From Hypomyces perniciosus (Eukaryota > Ascomycota > Sordariomycetes > Hypocreales > Hypocreaceae): 64,000 bases of DNA. The stretch spans positions 992,001-1,056,000 of the forward strand of contig SPDT01000007.1 of assembly GCA_008477525.1 (NCBI GenBank), in the 5' to 3' direction. A program made the translations under genes and the position numbers. The notes under the pieces were generated by a model. It worked only from the letters and a program-made list of their open reading frames with translations, did no database searches and had not been told where the DNA came from. Positions 56,289 through 64,000 of this stretch are shown here, in pieces (position 1 is the first letter of the stretch; every line of letters begins with the position of its first letter).

Positions 56289-59200
56289 AGCCAAGTCCTT
56301 GTATGGGCAATAGTAAGTGCTAGCAGATCTTGTAGTAGCAGTACTACCCGCAAGACAGACAGACATTTAGGCGTATGGGGAGGGAGCTGGACAACTGTTC
56401 GTTCCGCCTGTTTTTTAGCGCCCAAGGCTGGATTTTTAGATGGCCAGTGTTGGGCCAGCTGCCTTCTTCCGCGACCAGATGGATCTCTCTCGTCGCTTTC
56501 ACACGTTCTGCTGGGACATGAGCCCCGAGACCCAGTCCACACGCATCCCTGCCCGTGGGGCCCATGAGGGTGTGTGGGAGTGCAGGCAAGCAGGGTAGCA
56601 TCGCACTACCGTCCTTCAGGTTCAAGAGCTGTGCAGGCTAGCGCAGCTGGCCCTTCAGGACACCAACACGACTCGCTGCTAGCTTGGAAGGGCTGAAGAG
56701 GAGCTTCACTTGCTCGCCAATGAATGGGCCCCTGCGAGGACCGCACACATAGCTCGAGCTGCTGGGGAGGTGGAGCAGGGCCCAGAGAGGGGAAAGATGA
56801 GGAGGTGGAGCGACCAGGGATCCGGGTGCCAGGCTGAACCCTGCGAGTGGGTGTCTGGTTCGCTGCTTTCTGACCCTTTCGCTCTCTGGTGCTGGTGTTG
56901 CTGCTGCAGGGACGAGCTCTCCGGGGGGAGGGGAGTGGCGAGAACAGTGCTGGGTAGGGGGTAGGGGGGGTAGGGGGGTGGGCGAGCGAGTGAGTGAGTG
57001 TGCCAAGTGAAGCTTTCGAGCCAAGAAAAGGAGCTCTCCGTGCCTAACATTGCAACTCACTCGTAATGCACGTGTATCTATGCACGTACAATATGTAATT
57101 GTAGTACGAAGTAGACGATGCACGTATCATCAAGAGAAGGACGGGCATGTGAGTGCGTGAGCACGAAGTACTGGGGAGGATTCTACCTAAAGCAATCAAT
57201 GGAGGAAGCATGTCCTGGCCCTGAGGCAGCAGACCTCATCTGATCACCTGCCTTCCTCAATCGATACTGCCAAGTGCATCTGTATGTTGTGTGCATATAT
57301 GGCCAAGACAGGGTACTTCGTATGGGAGTGTTAAACACGCATCCTGCCCAGTAGTACTTCGTATACATACATATATACGTGCCTTGAAACAATTCATCCA
57401 CAATCGGTTGCTCAGCATGCTAAATTTATTCAGTCCCTCCTCCTTGTCCCGGCTCCCAGGGGAAGGGTAACTCGCCTGCATGTTCATCGATGCACTCCGT
57501 ACTTGTACATACTACATACCCCGTACATCAGTAGATATACGAGCACCTATCGCATCTCACCGTCGCTTCCTGGGCGATTATGTATGATGATCCATCGCGA
57601 GAGCTGGTAGGTATTACTACCTATCTACTTCGTACCTATGTCAACATCCAAGAATGTTTCTCAGCGCGTGATCGACCAAGCATGAAAGAACAAAAAAGTA
57701 ACCTGCCGCCTGCATCCAGACGGCATTATCCATATGCTTTAGTAAGCATGTACTAGCATGCTAGAGTTTGCCCGTTGCATGACTTGAAGATAATAGCGTG
57801 TACAAAGTAATTATCTATTGATTCGAGTTTATATACTTCGTATATCCCTCACGAGACTGATTATATGCAATCTATGAGCACTCTATCGCACAAGATTTAC
57901 GAAGTACAATAATTTTTTACATCATGTGTCGCTGACTGATGACCTTGGCTTTTGTCTTTTGTTGAACAGGCAGCGAGCAGGGATGCCTGTTGCATTATTA
58001 AAGGATCGATAAGCTCGCGGAGAAGTCAAAACGCCGTGACCCCCTAGAAGGTCGAGGCCAGTGCGGCCACATTAGAGCGCCTGGTTGCAGCAAAAGCTAA
58101 CCGCTAGAAGCCCGCCAAAAAACACAGCTGGGGCAGAGATCTCAGTTCCCTGAACAGCCCTGTAGGTGCTCACAAGGATGGCCGAAATTGGCTGCTGAAA
58201 ATGTACTGCCGCACGAGTGCAGTACTCGTAGACACGTAATGATCATTGATTGCACTACGAGTCCAGGCAAGACATCGGAGGGGGGTGTGGGCTTGAGTAT
58301 TCGTTCACATGTGCTGACGATCCGGGAAAAACACGAAAATAGTAATAGGCAATAATAGGGATAAGAAAGAAATTACCCTTTGCCTTGATCGAGTCACAGG
58401 CAGATGCTCATTAGACACAGCTGAAAAGACGCCTGTTGTCGTATGTGACAAACAACGGAATCCTGCATATGCATGGATTTTCCATCATCCAAAATGAGCA
58501 GCCTACGTAATATCTCTTTCCCGTGTAATTGCCTGGACGGGATGAACAACATCAAAATGTCGGATGTTCTGCGCGTTGCCGTATGTCTTTTTGGTTTGTG
58601 CAACGCCCCCGAGTATTGACAAGCCGCCACGGCGCCTGGATTGTCGTTCATGGCTTACCTTTTCATCATGACATTGCCAAGTCTGACAGGTGCACCAAGC
58701 CGCCGAGATCTGCCCCGTACTCATTGAGATACCTGGAGTCTCGGGGGATTTGGGACATTGCATCTACGCTGTTCACTGTGCAGGATCGCACAGTATCCCA
58801 ACCAAACCCTATTGATATGACGAAGGAATTGTCAGGTGCTTCTTCTGGACGAATAATCAGGGTCCAACCTGGATGATTCGGGCTCTTGCTATACCGCTCT
58901 TCTCACACAGGTAGTACTTCGTACTGGATACCCTTTCGAGGCATCTGGGGTCGTACACAACTGAGCCCCGTCCTTTGTTCCCTCCATCCTTGTACAACGC
59001 ATGCACTCGCACAGGAGTACTCGTAAAGACCAGATGTGCGTCTTTGGATCCACTGCCAACACGCCTGAACAGTGAAGAATCGTCGGGTAAAATAGCCGCC
59101 AATGACTACCCACTCTGTGCCACGCGCAATGCTGTCCCTGATAAAAACAAGTTGCAGGCATTATTAAGTGGATGGTTCACATTGGTACTCCGTACACTGA

Positions 59201-62070
59201 ACGGTGTGACTTGGCTGAGGTCTTCGGTCATCTCCTGATGAAAACCCCATTGGGATGTCACTCTATCCAGGTGAAACGTCAAGTCGACTTGGTCCCTCCA
59301 TAACATAGAGCTGATGTAGGATCATCCATGCTCTCCGCCTCGTACCAGCGACGAATCTACACACACTTGACGCGCGGAGCGCGCGCACGTCCCGGTTCGG
59401 GCCCACGCCCTCCCCTCTCACCACCCACTCCCCCCGGCCCAGACCATGGTCACGACCCGTGGCAGCCCAGGTTTTTTTCCCAGCGCCATCCGCAGCCATC
59501 GACGGATAAGCTCAGCCATGCCGACCCAATGTCTGGGAACGCACAAACGATGCGTCTCTAGCCCAGCCCTGGGCACATGCTTGGGTAGTAGGCAAGGCGG
59601 GTTCACGATGTGGCGAGCACGAAGGCGTTCTGCCTAGACGCCGGTTGACCCATGGCTTACCGGATGGTTGGAATGGCGATCGGTAGGCCCCAAAGACGAA
59701 GGACGATGCATGACCGGATCGATAGCTCCGTGCGAAGTAGTACTTGTTGTACGAAGCTAAGTAGGTTTCTTCTCTTTGACATCGTCCCTTATCCCTCCAT
59801 CTCAACCTTCTCTTCCTCGTGCGCTTGCGTTTCGGAGTCTCTCCTGCCCAAAGCCTCTACATCCCTGTCCTACATCGGGGCTAGTGAGTTCAGCTATTGA
59901 GCCCATGCGCCAATTAGCAGGACCCGGAATGATCTGTTCATGGAACGACCATGAGCCTCGACGATGAGAACAGTCACCACGTCCTTGATCCGAGCCCGTA
60001 CGAGTATGTACGAAGTACCCAAGGCAAGGCATTGCAATGTGAGAACGGGTGGGTGGGGCAGGGGAGGGAAGGGCAATTTCGTGGACCTTTCGGAGGGTCT
60101 TGAAGGCTGAAGCTAGGTAAAAGACAGCTCATCTGAGTTGGCACGTGCTCCTAACAATGAGCGGGAACCTGATCGATCGAGATGTCATCCGTTTGCGAAT
60201 TTGCTAGGACTGGATCCCCACCTCGATGTGAGCGCTGCGGGCGTTTGCACTTCACGTTGGGGCACAGTCGTCGCACCATTTAATAGCGTGCTGCCTCCCG
60301 CAGACCGGGGAAACAATGAATATTCACCACTGCCTCGTATGTACCTCTGTATTTTATGGCAGGCTGCTTGTTGACCACCAGAACGGGGTCACAGAACGAT
60401 TGGAAAAGGTCAGTAACGACAGATCTCCGTAGGCCAATTGACAGATTTCTTTTTCTATATCAACCAACGCATTTGCATGAGAATTGGAGAGTTGCCACCG
60501 TCGCGGCCGGAAGAAAAGGCAGCATCCAGGTAGTTGCTCGCAACTCCTACTACTCCGAACCCCTTTCAGGTTCGCAATCGCTCCATCTTCTGAGTAACGG
60601 CTCGTCGATAGTATTATCTCGCCACCATTGATTCCTAGCACTGGGCATTATTAAATACATGCTCGTAAGTAATAGGAACTAAATCCAGTCCGCGACTCAG
60701 CTACTTGCATGGCGACAGGGATGGTTGAAGATACGACTAGCTCAAGGCCATTGTCTCGCTCTGCTAACAAGTACTACGAGTAGATAGATAGGTATGCACC
60801 CTGTTGTGCAGTGCTAGTGAAAGATGTGGATTACCTGAGCAAACCCAATTATATCTATTCGTATTGCGCGTAAGCCGTTCCTCTACTTCGTAATAGTTCA
60901 TTACATGAAGAACGGATCCGGTAAAGGGTTATCGCGATTTCGTCTAGACACCCAGGAGCTGCTCCCCCGCGGCTTATCAAGGATGACGAGAATGGCGTTA
61001 ACATTGGTTGTCAAGTCATGGGTGAGGCTTGCTTCCACAATGCAGGGGCGTTGAGAGGAAGTATGTATGTACTCCGTATCTTGGGTAGCTTGGAGGTTCG
61101 CAGCCCTGTCATCGGCATCCTGCCCGCCACAAGGGGGGTTGGGATTAGACGCGCGTGGCTCCCCCACAGCGAACCCACCGCGTGTTTCTCCAGACCTCCA
61201 TCCTCAACCCTCCTATGCCATATGGAGCAAAGTTGCCCGAACCAACTTGCTCAAAAACGCGACCATCCATGCGACGGCGGTGGTGTTGAACTATGGTTTG
61301 TTCCGCTGTGCTGCTAGTATCCAGAACGGTATTAATGGTGGATGGGCTGTGTCCGTTGATGTTAGACGAGGCTTGCGGAGACTTGGGAGTGCTAGCGTAA
61401 AAGAGCTGAAAGAAACAAACCAAACCGTAAAACCCAGACAAAGCAGGGAGGAATTTACCGTGCTGTGTGAAGTGTGAAGTATGTACACCAGCTGTCAATG
61501 TGCAATTTCACTGTAAAGCCGCTGTTGAACGGGCCTGAAGGCCTGTAGCAACCGGGGCCACATCCTCCTGGAGCAACGGGAAAGACCTTCGGAAATCCCC
61601 TTGTCAAGCTGTCGGAAACCGGCATCAACGAGACTCGGGAGGAGCAGCCGCCTTCCAAATAGGTGTTAGTAGTACTCCGTATTATTGCAGTGAACCATTG
61701 GTTGATCACCGTTACCTCCACGGAATATTCCTCCAAATGGTCAGATGCTCTTGCTCATCCTGGAGCTGACACATACTTGTATGTAGTAGTAATGGTAGTA
61801 TTTACGAATAGGTACGTCGTACGCCGTACGTCGTACTTGCACACGTTCATACGTGGGTGCAGGTACGGAGACTGGAATCGGACACTTGCGCAGGTAAAGA
61901 TGGAGGACGATCGGGTTTTGAGGAGGGACCCAGTTGTGGCGCAATCCGAAGCCCCAAGCCATCCTGCATGGCGTCAAACAAGGTTGCGGCAGCCAGCCCA
62001 GGGGTGGAAGACTGGTTTCGAGCTGGATCTCTCGTACCACATGTACTCACGCGCATCTGTAGAACCAGTG

Positions 62071-62092
62071 CTCCGTACGGAGTACTCCGTAA
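62071..62092. repeat. Dispersed word cluster (triple palindrome)
   Basis: CTCCGTACGGAG overlaps TACGGAGTACTCCGTA, so two palindromes share a half. Confidence 0.9.
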
Positions 62093-63113
62093 TCCATACC
62101 GGATGATGCGAGGGGTGCAAGGCGCAGTTAAACATCGGTAGTGACTTTACGAGAAAATGCCAACAGTGTTGCCCGCGAAGAATAGCCCAAGTTGGCTGCT
62201 TATAACTGGATGGATATGTACCCTCCCAGGCAGAGAGGTCTCGGAAGCCATGCGCCAGAGTCAGAAGTCAAGGATGAAGGGCGGAATGGCGTCTCTGCAT
62301 CTGGGGTTCCAGAGCGCCACCACGGCGATCCGCCAACTGTCAACGGTGTACGTACGAAGTACAGTATGTGGGCGTTTTTGCCTGACGAAGCCGCCCAGGA
62401 ACGATTATTTATCCTCAAGGGATGCAGTAGCTGTGGCCTGGATAGGGCGGCTGGAGGAGCCCGTCGACTGAATGTGGCACCAAGTATTTAGGAACGTGAC
62501 AGAACGGGACGGGATCTTGTGTGCTTCCCTGCCAATGCGACCACATACTTACATACAAAAGTAGAAAGGTACGAAGTACATACATGGCAGATCGTAGCAA
62601 AAGAGACGCTCGTGTCTACTACTAGGTAGAGGGCAGATGAGAGAGGATACGATACTACCTAGGTACTCTGTACTACCTTAAAAATGTATCTTGGAAAAAT
62701 CGACCACCTCTGAGTTTGTAAATGAAGGAACGGAGAATTACGGAACCCGTTCCAAGCGTGTGTTGCAGGCACTGCAGACAGCACCTACCTTCGACTGTGA
62801 GCTTGGCGAAAGTGTCGACAGAAGGCTCGAATCCGAGGCTTCCAAAAATGGATATTGTGCAACACAAGCATCTCCTTTTAACGGGATCCTGCCTATTAAT
62901 ACTCAGCCTCCCCGGTAACACAACAGACGTCGTCGTGTCGATCGACTTCTTCTGATGCCTAGGTATGGATTGCCTTGCCAACTACGACGAAGTAGCACAG
63001 CCTGTTTCCTGCACCAACAATATTATGTGGCCATCCGAGATGGTACCACTAGTACTTCGTACTGACGCCCGAATATGAACGTTCAGTGTCTCCAGTGTGC
63101 CCTTCAAAGAGCT

Positions 63114-63140
63114 CACCTAGGCTACCTAGGCCACCTAGGC
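63114..63140. repeat. 9-bp tandem repeat (YACCTAGGC x3)
   Basis: CACCTAGGC, TACCTAGGC, CACCTAGGC in a row; each contains the CCTAGG palindrome. A diverged CTAGG follows after a few bases. Confidence 0.9.
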
Positions 63141-63963
63141 CGATGTCTAGGTTATGGTGCCAGCGCCTGCGTCTCGCACGAGAGGTCCGTCCTGGATTTT
63201 CGGCCGGCTGTTTAATAGTCTTGTTTCATTCGTCTGTTGGTGATTATCAATAGCAGTCCGTTTGACTCAGCTTCCAGAGCGGCTAGGTATCACTTGTGTG
63301 AAGATAAGACCGGTTGCATGACAACCGCTCGCTTTGACCATGCGCGATCCTCCTGCCCGCTTTCTGGGTCATGTTGGCCACGATGGAGCACTAATAGTAG
63401 TGAAGATGCACAACAAAGGGCCTGGGGCCGAATACGACTACTCTGAGTACTATGTACAAGATGATGGGACGGAAGACTCGGTTGGACGGGATATCACCGT
63501 TGTGGGATAAAGGCACACTCTACGCAAGCGAAAAGTGACGGCGCCAATATTGGACGAGGCTGTTCGACATGCACTTATTCCTCGTACATCCGTCTCCTTG
63601 GAACAGAGCGATCAAGCTGGTACGAAGTACAACCCCCCAACTGCATCTTGGCTGGCTTCCATGCCATCCCCTCGCAACCAGGGATCCCGTCCGCTGTGCC
63701 TGTTGGTTGGATGTGAACATGGACATGGGGAGACGCATGGCAATGTCGTGCAACATAGGCAGAGACAAGCCAAGATGGGCAGGCATACAAACGGTGCTCA
63801 TTGCCCATCTCATCAGACTCCTCTTTCGGTGTGCCGAGAATGCCGAGTTAGAGCAGGCCGAGATGTCCTCAGAGTTAGGTAGAATGCCGTTGGACTGACT
63901 ACCAATGCAGCAGCTTCTGCAACGCTACGGAACACATTCACTCCCTTTTGCGAACCGAGTCCA

Positions 63964-63983
63964 AGTACGGAGTACGAAGTACT
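63964..63983. repeat. Dispersed word cluster
   Basis: AGTACGGAGTACGAAGTACT: CGGAG and CGAAG forms side by side at the window edge. Confidence 0.88.
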
Positions 63984-64000
63984 TTATTACCGAGTATCCG

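Larger units (their letters stand above)
54870..64000. other. 9.1-kb right end without recognisable genes
   Basis: The first 2 kb is the promoter and leader of the C2H2 gene, with GA and GACA runs at 55,215-55,250 and a 20-base T run (55,860-55,879). From 57,200 on, no open frame above about 140 residues looks like protein, there is no RNA gene, and no terminal repeats of a transposon. GTAC-type words recur throughout. A 9-bp tandem repeat is at 63,114. Confidence 0.55.

Noticed and set aside
62820..62850. tRNA B-box-like CTCGAATCC
   Set aside because: No matching A box or cloverleaf arms could be drawn around it.

Overview
This 64 kb window comes from a filamentous ascomycete, most likely a Sordariomycete of the order Hypocreales. 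Genes have short introns (about 45-110 bp) with GT..AG borders and CTAAC/CTGAC branch points, clear RNTP-free coding exons, and protein families typical of moulds. Species cannot be fixed from sequence alone. I see no tRNA, rRNA, transposase or reverse-transcriptase gene, CRISPR array or origin.

Left part (1-13 kb): the 5' part of a PQ-loop membrane protein (minus, cut by the window edge); a secreted S1/P1 zinc nuclease (plus); a secreted protein with a conserved globular domain and 59 uninterrupted Gly-X-Y (mostly Gly-Gln-Asn) triplets (plus); a 59-residue secreted peptide (minus); the ER protein Asterix, which carries a GC-AG intron (minus); and an 889-residue conserved fungal protein of unknown function (minus).

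Middle part (14.7-39.7 kb) is housekeeping: a roadblock/LC7 dynein light chain (minus) divergent from the 60S assembly factor IPI1 (plus); a Ded1/Vasa-type DEAD-box helicase (plus); a membrane-anchored aldehyde dehydrogenase (minus); a Dnf1-type P4 phospholipid flippase (minus); a 620-residue protein with a PIP-box-like N-terminus, perhaps Nse6/SLF2-like (plus); V-ATPase subunit E (minus); a NIPA-type Mg transporter (plus); a tetraspanin (minus).

Right part (39.7-64 kb) is gene-poor: the MADS-box regulator MCM1 (plus), a Ctr copper transporter (minus) with three TTTGCGCA copper-box-like sites upstream, and a C2H2 zinc-finger regulator (minus). These three neighbouring genes each carry one or two single-base reading-frame breaks, four in all, while the fourteen complete genes to their left show none that I can see. 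That points to local base-calling error or to unannotated short introns rather than gene decay. About 9 kb at the right end and 4 kb at 28.9-32.8 kb hold no recognisable gene.

Intergenic DNA is sprinkled with a small vocabulary of self-complementary words (GTACGGAGTAC/GTACTCCGTAC and GTACGAAGTAC/GTACTTCGTAC), often joined end to end; I noticed none inside coding exons. This is the most striking unexplained signal in the window, together with the Gly-Gln-Asn repeat protein and the copper-box cluster.
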